64,000 nucleotides of DNA from Massilia sp. Se16.2.3 (GTDB lineage: Bacteria > Pseudomonadota > Gammaproteobacteria > Burkholderiales > Burkholderiaceae_D), in contig NZ_CP050451.1 of assembly GCF_014171595.1 (NCBI RefSeq), positions 4,774,001-4,838,000 on the forward strand, in the 5' to 3' direction. Below the pieces are notes generated by a model. That model did not search any database and was not told the DNA's origin. It worked only from the letters and a program-made list of their open reading frames with translations. Position numbers and translations under genes: made by a program. Shown one piece after another: positions 37,533-45,833 of this stretch. Position 1 is the stretch's first letter. Every line of letters starts with the position of its first letter.

Positions 37533-38194
37533 GCCTTCGGGACCATGTAGCCGACACCGCGCACGTTCTGGATCAAGTCGCTGCCGAGCTTCTTGCGCAG
37601 GCCGTGGATATACACCTCGACCGCGTTGCTGCTTACCTCATCGCGCCAGCTGTAGAGCTTTTCCTCGAGCTGGGCGCGCGACAGCACGGCGCCGGGGCGC
37701 GCGACCAGGGCTTCCAGCACGGCCCATTCGCGCGCCGACAGCGACACCGGTTCGCCATCGACCAGGGTTTCGCGGGTGGCGGGGTTGACGGAGATGTTCT
37801 TGTATTCGAAAACCGGTTCGGCGCGCCCGGCGGCACGCCGCAAGAGCGCACGGATGCGCGCCAGCAGTTCGTCGAGATCGTAGGGTTTCAATACATAGTC
37901 GTCGGCGCCGGCGTCGAGCCCGGCGATGCGCTGGGCGACGGAGTCGCGCGCGGTGGCAACCAGCACCGGGGTGCGGTCCTTGCGGGTGCGCATGGCGCGC
38001 AGCACGTCCAGGCCGTCCTTCCTCGGCAAGCCCAGGTCGAGCAGCACCAGGTCGTAGTTCTGGTTCTGCACCAGGGCCGTGTCGGCCATTTCGCCGTCCT
38101 TGACCCAGTCGACGGCGTAGTGCTCGGCCCGCAGCAGGTCGAGCACTACCTCGCCGATCATCGTGTCATCTTCTACCAGCAACAGCCGCATCAT
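37529..38194 (-). CDS. OmpR-family response regulator, QseB-like
   Basis: 221 residues. Receiver domain: MRLLLVEDDTMIGE, phospho-Asp in LVLLDLGLPRKDG, Thr/Ala in VATARD and Lys in VLKPYDLDEL. C-terminal winged helix: LSAREWAVLEALVARPGAVLSRAQLEEKLYSW, then VEVYIHGLRKKLG and RGVGYMV. It binds DNA and regulates genes on signals from the downstream kinase. In the TctD/QseB/PmrA subgroup the signal is often a metal, polymyxin or catecholamine-like cue, but none can be assigned here. First gene of a three-gene operon. Two adjacent ATGs (38194, 38191) could start it. Confidence 0.95.
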   Translation of the reverse strand: MMRLLLVEDDTMIGEVVLDLLRAEHYAVDWVKDGEMADTALVQNQNYDLVLLDLGLPRKDGLDVLRAMRTRKDRTPVLVATARDSVAQRIAGLDAGADDYVLKPYDLDELLARIRALLRRAAGRAEPVFEYKNISVNPATRETLVDGEPVSLSAREWAVLEALVARPGAVLSRAQLEEKLYSWRDEVSSNAVEVYIHGLRKKLGSDLIQNVRGVGYMVPKA

Positions 38195-38236
38195 CTACCT
38201 CTTGAGTGTTACCCGGCTGCGCTGGCGAAACCCCGT

Positions 38237-39761
38237 TCAGCCAATCCGCACCGGAATGAAGATTCTGTCACTCCCGCGCTGGATCAGCAAGGCGACCGAC
38301 TTGGTTGCCTTGCCGACCATCTCGCGCACCTGCTCGACGCTCGAGACCGGCTTGCCGTTGACCGACAGCAGCACGTCGCCCGGCTGCACGCCGGCGGCGA
38401 TCGCGGGACCGGCCGCGTCCTCGATCACGAGGCCCGAGGCGATGCCGCTCTGGCGGCGCTCGATCGGCTCGAGCGGACGCAGGGCCAGGCCGAGCTTGGC
38501 GCCCTTGTCCATGGCCGCGACTTCCGGCGATCTTCGAGCGAGGCCTTGTCGCTGGCGTTGGCAAGCGTCGCGTTCAGGCGGATGATCTTGCCATCGCGCC
38601 AGACGTCGAGGGCCACCTTCTCGCCCGGCTTCGACACCGCCAGCATGCCCGGCAGGTCGCCCGAACCGATGATCGGCTGGCCATTGGCGCGGCGCACGAC
38701 GTCGCCCACCTTCAGGCCGGCGCGTTCGGCGGCGCTGCCGCGTTCGACGTTGGCGATCAGGGCGCCTTCGGGCGACTCGAGGTTGAAGGAGTCGGCAAAG
38801 CCCTGGTCCACTTCCTGGATCGAGACGCCGAGCTTGGCATGCTGCACCTTGCCGGTGGCGACGATCTGGTCCTTGATGCGGGCCGCGACGTCGATCGGGA
38901 TCGCGAACGACAGGCCCTGGTAGCCGCCGCTCTGGCTGTAGATCTGCGAGTTGATGCCGACGACTTCGCCGCGGGTGTTGAACAGCGGGCCGCCCGAGTT
39001 GCCGGGATTGATGGCGACGTCGGTCTGGATGAAGGGCACGTTGCTGTCGCTCGGCAGGTTGCGGCCGGTGGCGCTGACCACGCCGGCGGTGACGGTCGAC
39101 TCCAGGCCGAAGGGCGAACCGATCGCCAGCACCCATTCGCCCACCTGCAGGTTGCGGCCGTTCCCCAGCGGGACGGTCGGCAGGTTTTTCGCGTCGATCT
39201 TGAGCACGGCGACGTCGGTAGCGGTGTCGGAACCGAGCACCTTCGCGCGGAATTCGCGCCGGTCAGCCAGCTTGACCGTGACTTCGCTGGCACCGCGCAC
39301 CACGTGCGCGTTGGTAAGGATGACGCCGTCCGGGCTCACGATGAAGCCCGATCCGGCGCCGAAAACGGGCGCGTCGCGTTGCGGACCACGCGGGTCCCCG
39401 AACTGACGGAAGAAATCATAGAACGGGCTGCGCGGATCCATCTGCGGCATGCCGCCATTGCTGGTCCGGGTGCTGCCCATGACGCGGATATTGACCACCG
39501 CCTTGCCATTCTGCTTGGCGATGCGGGTGAAGTCGGGCAGCGTGACGGTGGCAGCCGGCGCACCAGCGGCGACAGCAGGCGCCGCGCTTGGTGCCGGTGC
39601 CGGCGCGGGTGCCGCGGCGGCGTCGCAGCCGCATTCTGGGCGGTGGCATTGTTGGAATTGACTGCAATCGCACCGACCGCGCCGCCAATAACGCCCGCCG
39701 CGCACAGCGCCAGCGTGAGACGTTTTGCGGTGATGGCGGTAACTGCACCTTCGTTTTGCAT
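38237..39761 (-). CDS. Periplasmic Do/DegP-like serine endoprotease (two frameshifts)
   Basis: About 507 residues. Signal peptide MQNEGAVTAITAKRLTLALC..GAIAVNSNNATAQ. Trypsin-like domain with the triad in VILTNAHVV (His), ATDVAVLKID (Asp) and INPGNSGGPLFNT (Ser), then two PDZ domains (LGVSIQEVDQGFAD..., and GLVIEDAAGPAIAAGVQPGDVLLSVNG). It degrades or refolds misfolded envelope proteins. Breaks: near 39610, where the signal peptide joins the Ala/Pro linker, and near 38527 between the PDZ domains; domain continuity across both is clear. It follows a two-component operon, as degP-like genes often do. Downstream region 39762-39900 shows no gene. Confidence 0.88.
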
Positions 39762-39900
39762 GGACGTGCTCCTGGATTAAAGGGTTGGCCGATAACGCTG
39801 TTATCGATGTTTTGTAGTGTCGCCGATCTGTCTTAGAAGATGCTTAAAGCTCATCTTTATGCCTGGTGCGTGTGCCTGACCTTGCGCCGCTGTGTATGAC

Positions 39901-40005
39901 GTAGCGTAGGCGGGTTTCCCGCCTACGCGTCCAAGCAGTTGTCGAAACCTCGCGTCGGCGCATGCACTGTTTGAACGCGTAGGCGGGGGACCCGCCTACC
40001 CTACG
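39901..40005. repeat. REP-like palindromic units (family 2), first locus
   Basis: Two units: 39901-39932 (GTAGCGTAGGCGGGTTTCCC then GCCTACGCGTCC) and 39972-40005 in inverse orientation (GAACGCGTAGGCGGG, then CCCGCCTACCCTACG). The same family recurs at 43091-43260. The GTAGGGT start links it to family 1 at 35.1 kb. A separate perfect hairpin GCGGACA-AAGC-TGTCCGC follows at 40020-40037. Confidence 0.8.
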
Positions 40006-40047
40006 ATTGCGAAGCCCACGCGGACAAAGCTGTCCGCCGGCCGACGT

Positions 40048-40080
40048 AAAAAAGGGCACCCAAACCGCAGGTACCCTTTT
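40048..40080 (-). terminator. Intrinsic terminator of the Hsp20 gene
   Basis: On the minus strand AAAGGGTACC and GGTGCCCTTT pair around an eight-base loop, with one G-T, followed by T6. It lies about 20 bases after the stop codon. Confidence 0.8.
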
Positions 40081-40099
40081 CGCTACTGCCTGTGCTGCG

Positions 40100-40564
40100 T
40101 TACGCGGCCTGGCGCTGCTCGATCTGCTGGACGTTGTCGATGGTGCCGTTGGCGTCTGCGATCTGGATCTTGCGCGGCTTGAGCGCTTCAGGCACTTCGC
40201 GCACCAGTTCGATGGTCAGCATGCCGTTGTCGAAGGACGCGGTGGTGACCTTCACGTGGTTCGCCAGCTGGAAGCGCTGTTCGAAGTCGCGGGCGGCGAT
40301 ACCGCGGTGCAGGTAGGTACGCTGGGTATCGTCCTTCTGCTTGCGGCCGGTCACGTGCAGGGTGTCGCGCTCGGCGACGATTTCCACCTCATCGCGGGTA
40401 AAGCCGGCGAGGGCCATCACGATGCGGTATTTGTCCTCGGCCACCAGCTCGATGTTGTAGGGCGGGTAGCTCGGGGCCGACTCGGCGCGTTGCTCGAGCA
40501 GGCTGGCCAGACGGTCGAAGCCGATGGCGGAACGGTACAGGGGTGCGAGATCAAAAGTACGCAT
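40100..40564 (-). CDS. Small heat-shock protein Hsp20 (IbpA-like)
   Basis: 154 residues. Alpha-crystallin domain about 35-130: YPPYNIELVAEDKYRIVMALAGFTRDEVEI, then RGIAARDFEQRFQLANHVKV and the GMLTIEL strand; the C-terminal tail carries RKIQI, an I-x-I-type motif used in oligomer assembly. It is a holdase chaperone for unfolded proteins and is usually heat-induced. MRTFDLAPLYRSAIGFDRL is a typical IbpA N-terminus, so 40564 is chosen rather than the ATG six codons upstream. A sigma-32-like promoter lies upstream. Divergent from the M61 peptidase. Confidence 0.93.
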   Translation of the reverse strand: MRTFDLAPLYRSAIGFDRLASLLEQRAESAPSYPPYNIELVAEDKYRIVMALAGFTRDEVEIVAERDTLHVTGRKQKDDTQRTYLHRGIAARDFEQRFQLANHVKVTTASFDNGMLTIELVREVPEALKPRKIQIADANGTIDNVQQIEQRQAA

Positions 40565-40632
40565 GATAAATATCCTTGTCAAAGTTAAGCGATATGTTGG
40601 CAGACCTCATCGTGAGCATCTGCTGGGACCAA

Positions 40633-40662
40633 TCTAATGCCATGCGGAGCACTTTTCAAGGG
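40633..40662 (-). promoter_or_regulatory. Possible sigma-32 heat-shock promoter of hsp20
   Basis: Minus-strand CCCTTGAAAA (40653-40662) matches the heat-shock -35 element. After 13 bases from CTTGAA comes GGCATTAGA (40633-40641), a partial match to CCCCATTTA. It is about 70 bases upstream of the Hsp20 start. The -35 match is good; the -10 match is only moderate. Confidence 0.4.
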
Positions 40663-40791
40663 ATGCGAAATACGGATTTTTGGCGGATTTTGCAAATTTT
40701 ATTTGCATGCGTGTTTCCGGGTGTTACATGGCCTTTTGGCACTTTCTGCGTGCTACACTCGTCCGGTTCAGTGACCTGCTTACCCTACAAG

Positions 40792-42717
40792 ATGACCTCT
40801 CACGCCATGTTCTCGCGCCTGCTTCCAAGCGCCGCAAAATCCGCCTCCACCCTCGCCCTGGCGCTCGCCTTTGCCTTCCCTGCGCAGGCCGCCGTGCCCG
40901 CCCCGGTCGACCAGCCCTACCCCGGCACCATCGTGCTGAAAGTCGATGCGACGAATCTGTCGCAGCAGATTTTCCGCATGCGCATGTCGGTGCCGGTAAA
41001 ACCCGGTCCGATGACCTTCCTCTACCCGCAATGGCTGCCGGCGAACCACGGTCCGAGCGGCCCGCTGACGCAGTTCGCGGGCCTGAAGTTCACGGCCAAC
41101 GGCAAACCGGTCGAGTGGACGCGCGACCCGGTCGAAGTCTTCGCCTTCCACGTGACCGTACCCGAAGGCGTGACGACCCTGGAAGCGGAATACCAGTTCC
41201 TGTCGCCGCTCGACCCGGGCCAGGGCCGCATTGTCATGACCGACGATATCATCGGCCTGCAGTGGCCCTCGGTGACGCTCTATCCGGCGGGCTATGTGGC
41301 GCGCCGCATCCAGGTACAGCCTTCGCTCACGCTGCCTGCCGGCTGGCAGTACGGCACCGCGCTGGAAACCGCGCAGCGCACGGGCGACGAGATCCAGTTC
41401 AAGACCCACGACCTGGAAACCCTGATCGATTCGCCGCTGTTTGCCGGCCGCCACTTCAAGCAATTCGACCTTGACCCGGGCGCGAAGGTGCGCGTGTCGC
41501 TGAACGTCGTCGCCGACAATCCGGAAAGCCTGGAAGCGAAACCCGAGCAGATCGCCGCGCACCGCGCGATGGTCGACCAGGCGCTCAAGCTGTTCGGGTC
41601 GCACCACTACCAGCACTACGACTTCCTGCTGGCGCTGTCGGACGATTTCGGCGGCATCGGCCGCGAACACCACCAGTCGAGCGAGAACGGCGTCAAGCCG
41701 AACTACTTCACCGAGTGGACCCGCAACGAAGCCACGCGCGAACTGCTGCCGCACGAGTACACGCACTCGTGGAACGGCAAGTTCCGCCGCCCGGCCGGCC
41801 AGAACGTCCCCAACTTCAACACCCCGCTTCAGAATGAACTGCTCTGGGTCTATGAAGGACAGACCCAGTACTGGGGCGGCGTCCTGGGTGCGCGTTCGGG
41901 CCTGGTCTCGCAGGCGGGCGCACGCGATGCGCTGGCCGCCACCGCGGCGCGCTACGACAGCGTCGCCGACCGCGCCTGGCGCGCAATGCAGGACACCGTG
42001 AACGACCCGATCATTGCCGGCCGCCGCGCGCTCGCCTGGAGCAACTGGCAGCGCAGCGAAGACTATTATTCGGAAGGCGCCCTGATCTGGCTGGACGTGG
42101 ACACCAGGATCCGCGAGCTGTCGGGCGACAAGCGCTCGCTCGACGATTTCGCACGCGCCTTCTACGGTATCGACAAGGGCAGCATGCTGCCGGCCTTCTA
42201 TACCTTCGAAGACGTGGTGGCCGCGCTCAACAAGGTGCAGAAATTCGACTGGGCGCCCTTCCTGCGTAGCCGCGTGGAAGGCCACGGCCCGGGCGCCCCG
42301 CTCGACGGCCTGGCGCGCGCCGGCTGGAAGCTGGTCTACACCGACACCCCGACCGACACCATCAAGGCCGCCGAGGAGCGCAGCAAGTCGGCCGACTTCA
42401 GCTATTCGCTGGGTTTCTCGGTGCGCGCCGACGGCGGCATCAGCAACGTGGTCTGGGACGGCGTCGGTTTCCGTGCCGGCCTGGCGGGGAACGCGACCAT
42501 CGTCGCGGTGAACAGCAAGGTGTACAAGCCGGAAGTGCTGAAGGCGGCAGTCAAGGCGGCCAAGGGCGGCAAGGCGCCGATCGAACTGCTGGTGAAAAAG
42601 GGGAACACCCTGCGCACCATCGCGCTCGACTACCACGACGGTCTGCGCTACCCGCGCCTGGAACGCATCCCGGGCACGCCGGACCGGCTGGAAGCGATCT
42701 ACAAGGCGCTCAAATAA
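40792..42717 (+). CDS. Secreted M61-family metallopeptidase with PDZ domain
   Basis: 641 residues. Signal peptide SASTLALALAFAFPAQAAVP. The N-terminal beta-domain (about 45-230) precedes the gluzincin catalytic domain with LLPHEYTHSWNGK (HExxH, about residue 319) and the third ligand Glu in WVYEGQTQYWG. A C-terminal PDZ-like domain follows (SYSLGFSVRADGGISNVVWDGVGFRAGL). M61 enzymes are glycyl-aminopeptidase-type zinc peptidases. Region 40565-40791 contains the promoters of this gene and of hsp20. ATG 40807 is an alternative start; the ribosome site is weak at both. Confidence 0.93.
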   Translation: MTSHAMFSRLLPSAAKSASTLALALAFAFPAQAAVPAPVDQPYPGTIVLKVDATNLSQQIFRMRMSVPVKPGPMTFLYPQWLPANHGPSGPLTQFAGLKFTANGKPVEWTRDPVEVFAFHVTVPEGVTTLEAEYQFLSPLDPGQGRIVMTDDIIGLQWPSVTLYPAGYVARRIQVQPSLTLPAGWQYGTALETAQRTGDEIQFKTHDLETLIDSPLFAGRHFKQFDLDPGAKVRVSLNVVADNPESLEAKPEQIAAHRAMVDQALKLFGSHHYQHYDFLLALSDDFGGIGREHHQSSENGVKPNYFTEWTRNEATRELLPHEYTHSWNGKFRRPAGQNVPNFNTPLQNELLWVYEGQTQYWGGVLGARSGLVSQAGARDALAATAARYDSVADRAWRAMQDTVNDPIIAGRRALAWSNWQRSEDYYSEGALIWLDVDTRIRELSGDKRSLDDFARAFYGIDKGSMLPAFYTFEDVVAALNKVQKFDWAPFLRSRVEGHGPGAPLDGLARAGWKLVYTDTPTDTIKAAEERSKSADFSYSLGFSVRADGGISNVVWDGVGFRAGLAGNATIVAVNSKVYKPEVLKAAVKAAKGGKAPIELLVKKGNTLRTIALDYHDGLRYPRLERIPGTPDRLEAIYKALK

Positions 42718-42740
42718 TCGGAAACTGGTATGCTGGGATC

Positions 42741-43088
42741 ATGACTACCGATTCCGACATTGAACTGTCCGGGCCGTTCCAGGCCAAGGACAGCACCGGC
42801 CGTACCCTCGACGTCAAGGCGATCCGCATTTTCGACGAGGGTTACGGGATCATCGACGTGTACGTCGATTTCGCCGCTCCGGTCGATCCGGGTTTGCACC
42901 AGGATACCGTCCTGGTCAAGGCCATCATCGACCGCCTGCGCACGCTCGGCTACAAGGGCCCCGACTTCGGCCTCAGCGATCCCGGGCTGCAGGAGCGCAA
43001 GCTGATCGTGCTGGAAGCGCCGGAAGAGTTCGCGCCGTTTGCCAAGAGCCGCGGGTGGAAGAACCTGGCGGAAGATTTCGACGAATAA
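42741..43088 (+). CDS. Small conserved-looking protein of unknown function
   Basis: 115 residues, acidic, no signal peptide. ELSGPFQAKDSTGRTLDVKAIRI, then GYGIIDVYVDFAAP and VKAIIDRLRTLGYKGPDFGLSDPGLQERKLIVLEAPEEF. Looks like a small alpha/beta protein with consistent codon use. Follows the M61 peptidase by 23 bases and probably shares its transcript. No family recognised. Confidence 0.7.
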   Translation: MTTDSDIELSGPFQAKDSTGRTLDVKAIRIFDEGYGIIDVYVDFAAPVDPGLHQDTVLVKAIIDRLRTLGYKGPDFGLSDPGLQERKLIVLEAPEEFAPFAKSRGWKNLAEDFDE

Positions 43089-43090
43089 CC

Positions 43091-43260
43091 GGTAGGGTAG
43101 GCGGCTCCACCCTGCGATTGGCGTGCCTGCGACCACTGTGCCGCCTACGCGTTCAAACCCTGCTTGCACGGACACGAGGTCTCAACCGCCCGTTGAACGC
43201 GTAGGCGGGAGACCCGCCTACCCTACCGCGAGGTTTCACCGGCCGCTTGAACGCGTGGGC
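43091..43260. repeat. REP-like palindromic units (family 2), second locus
   Basis: Unit 43091-43156 has arms GGTAGGGTAGGCGG and CCGCCTACGCGTTCAA separated by a long 36-base centre. Unit 43192-43227 is inverse and compact (GTTGAACGCGTAGGCGGG, GACCCGCCTACCCTACC). A degenerate third (CTTGAACGCGTGGGCGG) follows at 43246. They fill the gap between a plus-strand gene and a convergent minus-strand gene, where they may help end transcription. Confidence 0.8.
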
Positions 43261-43307
43261 GGCGCACACATTGTTGGAACGCCCGCTCCCGGGTGGAGCC
43301 GACCACC

Positions 43308-44072
43308 CTACACCCCATCGATATAGCGCGCGCTCCACGCCGCGATCACCGCCGCCACCTGTGCGGCGTCATGCCTCCCCGTCACCAGGTGATCCATCCC
43401 GTCGAGCGATACAAAACTCTTCGGATACGCCGCCATCCCGAAAATGCGCAGCGCATTCTCCACGTCGACCGTATCGTCCGCCGGCGCATGCATCACCAGC
43501 AACGCGCGTCCCAGATGCGCGATCCTGTCCGCCAGCCGGTGCCGGGTCGCGTCCTCGACGAACTGGCGGCGGATCTGGAAGTCGCGCCCTGCCAGCTGCA
43601 CCCGCGCTTCGCCCAGCCGGGCGATGGTGTCGAGATGCTCGACCAGCAGCTTGTCGACGACATAATGCGGGTCGCTCGGCGCGGCGATCGTCACCACCGC
43701 CTTCGCTTCGGGAATGCGGTGCGCGGCGGCCAGCACGACCGTGCCGCCCATGCTGTGGCCTACCAGCAGGCGCGGCGCCGCATGGTGCGCGCGTAGAAAA
43801 GCGCTTGCCGCCACCGGGTCTTCCACGTTCGACGAAAAATTCGTGTCGCTGAAGTTGCCGGCGCTGGCACCCAGGCCGGCGAAGTCGAAGCGCAGCATGG
43901 CCACGCCCTGCGCGGCCAGTCCGTGGCCGATGCGGTTCGCCGCCAGCACGTCCTTGCTGCAGGTGAAGCAATGGGCAAAGATGCCATAGGCGCGCGGAGT
44001 GCCTGTGGGAAGGTCGAGCTTGGCCGCGAGCCTGCCGTGCGGGCCTGCGAATTCGACGCGTTCGGTGCGCAT
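43308..44072 (-). CDS. Alpha/beta hydrolase
   Basis: 254 residues. VEFAGPHGRLAAKLDLPTG leads into FAHCFTCSKD (oxyanion-hole loop), RFDFAGLGASAGNFSDTNFSSNVEDPVAA, and the nucleophile elbow VGHSMGGTVVL. The acid is in MHAPADDTVDVENA and the catalytic His in SLDGMDHLV. Length and motifs fit the Osmotically-inducible-OsmC-linked hydrolase type (here without an OsmC domain). Substrate unknown. ATG 44072 has AGGGA seven bases upstream. Bordered by repeats on its 3' side. Confidence 0.9.
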   Translation of the reverse strand: MRTERVEFAGPHGRLAAKLDLPTGTPRAYGIFAHCFTCSKDVLAANRIGHGLAAQGVAMLRFDFAGLGASAGNFSDTNFSSNVEDPVAASAFLRAHHAAPRLLVGHSMGGTVVLAAAHRIPEAKAVVTIAAPSDPHYVVDKLLVEHLDTIARLGEARVQLAGRDFQIRRQFVEDATRHRLADRIAHLGRALLVMHAPADDTVDVENALRIFGMAAYPKSFVSLDGMDHLVTGRHDAAQVAAVIAAWSARYIDGV

Positions 44073-44141
44073 GGGGTTCCCTGTTTTGACGAAGGCGCTA
44101 CTCTGCACGGGTTGGCGCAGGCGGGCAAGGCCCGCACGCCA

Positions 44142-45379
44142 TCAAGCCATCAGCCCGACGATCCGGCACGCCTCCGGGTGTCCCCGGGCCGCGGCCTTGC
44201 GCACCCAGCGTTCGGACGCGTCCGGGTCGGCGGCCAGCGGCCCTTCGCCCTCGAGCAGGATGGCGCCAAGCGAGAACTGCGCCTCGGCATAGCCCTTCTC
44301 GGCCGCCGCCCGGATCAGCGCATGGCCGCGCGCGAGGTCGGTTGGCAAGCCGTTCCCCGTGCGGTAGCACATGCCCAGCTCGAACTCGGACGGCGCATAG
44401 CCCTGCGCCGCCGCCTTGCGGTACCAGGCCAGCGCCTGTTCCGGGTCGGGGACGATGCCGTTTCCTTCGGCGAAGGTCACGCCCGGGTTGTGCTGGGCCG
44501 AGGCAATACCCTGCCCTGCCGCCTTCGACAGCAGCGCGATGCCGCGCGCCGGATCGTGCGCCACGCCGTCGCCCTGCAGGCACATCACGCCCAGGCAGGT
44601 CTGGGCGTTGGGTTCGCCCTGCTCGGCGGCCCGCGTCAGCCACAGCGCGGCCGGTGCCTGCCGGCCCGCCGTCAGGTAGTCATACCCGACCATGTATTGG
44701 GCCGGTGCATAGCCCTGTTCGGCCGAACGCAGCAGCCACCTTGCCGCTTCGTTCTTGTCCGCAGGCGTGCCCTCGCCCCTGCGCAGCATGCGGCCAAGCA
44801 GGTACTGGCCTTCCGGCAAACCGGCCTGCGCGGACCATGCGCGCCCAGCGCAGGGCGATGGCTTCGTCCCGCGGCACACCCAGCCCCCCGCGATAGCAGT
44901 CGGCCAGCACGGTCGCGGCGACGGCATGTCCCCGGGCGGCGGCTTTTTTCGATCCAGGCGGCCGCCAGCGCGTCGCCTTGGGCGACACCGGCCTTCTTCG
45001 CGTATGCCATGCCGAGCTGGAACTGGGCCTCCGGATGGCCGGCCTGCGCGTCGGCTTGCAGTGCCTCCCACGCATTGCGCGGGCGCGAACCGGATGCGGC
45101 TTCGTCGCTGCCGATGCGGCAATCGCAGCCGATCTGCGCCAGGGTGTGGCGGTATTTCTCGGCCGTGACCCGGTCCAGTCCGCGCTTGACGACGGTGCCG
45201 GGTGCGTCCAGCAGGGCGCGCAGCTGCGCCGTTTCCTGCTTGACGAGCGCGGCCATGCGCACCAGCACCTGCTCGGGGTCGTGACCGTCCAGGACGCCAT
45301 GAATGGCCACTTGCAAGTTGCTGCTGCTCCTGAACCAGTGTGACGGGAGCACAGGCACGACGTCGATGGTATGACTCAT
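44142..45379 (-). CDS. Sel1-repeat protein (two frameshifts)
   Basis: About 412 residues. An N-terminal part of about 100 residues (MSHTIDVVPVLPSHWFRSSSNLQ, KRGLDRVTAEKYRHTLAQIG) resembles a stand-alone regulatory module. It is followed by about eight SEL1 repeats with the consensus A-x-x-x-x-x-x-G-x-x-x-A-Q-x-x-L-G (SAEQGYAPAQYMVG, AAGQGIASAQHN, AAEKGYAEAQFSLG, AAARGHPEAC). Sel1 proteins are scaffolds for protein interactions. Breaks: an A6 run near 44945 (five As give WIEKAAARGHAVAATVLAD) and near 44840 (joining ALRWARM to SAQAGLPEGQYLLG). Confidence 0.8.
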
Positions 45380-45486
45380 GGCGAAAATGGTGCCTTAATG
45401 AAATAATCGTTCTAGTGTGCCATGGTCTGGCAGCTCAGGTAAACAAGTCCCGAAATTGCAGGGCTGTGCGCGGAACCACGAAATCA

Positions 45487-45513
45487 CTTGCAATGTTGAC
45501 AAACCGCTACTAT
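45487..45513 (+). promoter_or_regulatory. Candidate promoter of the rtcB2-prfH leader
   Basis: CTTGCA (45487-45492) and TACTAT (45508-45513) are spaced 15 bases apart. A TTGACA lies between them but at the wrong distance from any good -10. This would start transcription just before the small ORF at 45561. Confidence 0.35.
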
Positions 45514-45560
45514 GATGGCGCACTTCTTCGCCAACCCATCTTTCAAGGAAGGAAACGATC

Positions 45561-45620
45561 ATGACTTACCACGACACCGCATCGACTTTCCTGGGTCTGG
45601 CATTTTCCCTCCTGCGTTGA
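45561..45620 (+). CDS. 19-residue leader ORF upstream of rtcB2
   Basis: ATG 45561 to TGA 45620, encoding MTYHDTASTFLGLAFSLLR. It has an exceptionally strong ribosome site: AAGGAAGGAAACGATC directly before ATG. No longer coding frame continues from it, and the next gene begins 213 bases downstream. A well-translated very short ORF before hairpins and an operon fits a regulatory leader peptide. It could also be the start of a decayed gene. Function is inference only. Confidence 0.45.
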   Translation: MTYHDTASTFLGLAFSLLR

Positions 45621-45732
45621 CATCCGCGGCACAAGCCGCCTGGAGCACCTGACAAAACCGCCATAGCCGCCTTGCGCCGTCTCGCCCTAGATCAGTATTG
45701 TCTTCGGTGTCGCGCCTTGGCGTCGCCTTGCA

Positions 45733-45771
45733 GTGAAGGCCCGCCTTCACGGGCTCTGACAGTTTGGTCAG
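45733..45771 (+). promoter_or_regulatory. Tandem hairpins in the rtcB2 leader
   Basis: GTGAAGG-CCCG-CCTTCAC (45733-45750) and CTGAC-AGTTTG-GTCAG (45756-45771) are both perfect stems, 63 bases or more before the rtcB2 start. Neither is followed by a T tract, so they are not classical terminators. Confidence 0.45.
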
Positions 45772-45833
45772 GCGCTCCATCGCGCCGGTATTGCCAGCAC
45801 CCAATCCCTTTTCTATTTCTGGATTGGTATCGC

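Noticed and set aside
40780..42636. 618-codon minus-strand open frame
   Set aside because: Antisense to the M61 peptidase.
45559..45804. 81-codon minus-strand frame opposite the rtcB2 leader
   Set aside because: No ribosome site or family match; it may reflect a repeat-like sequence but I could not find a second copy here.
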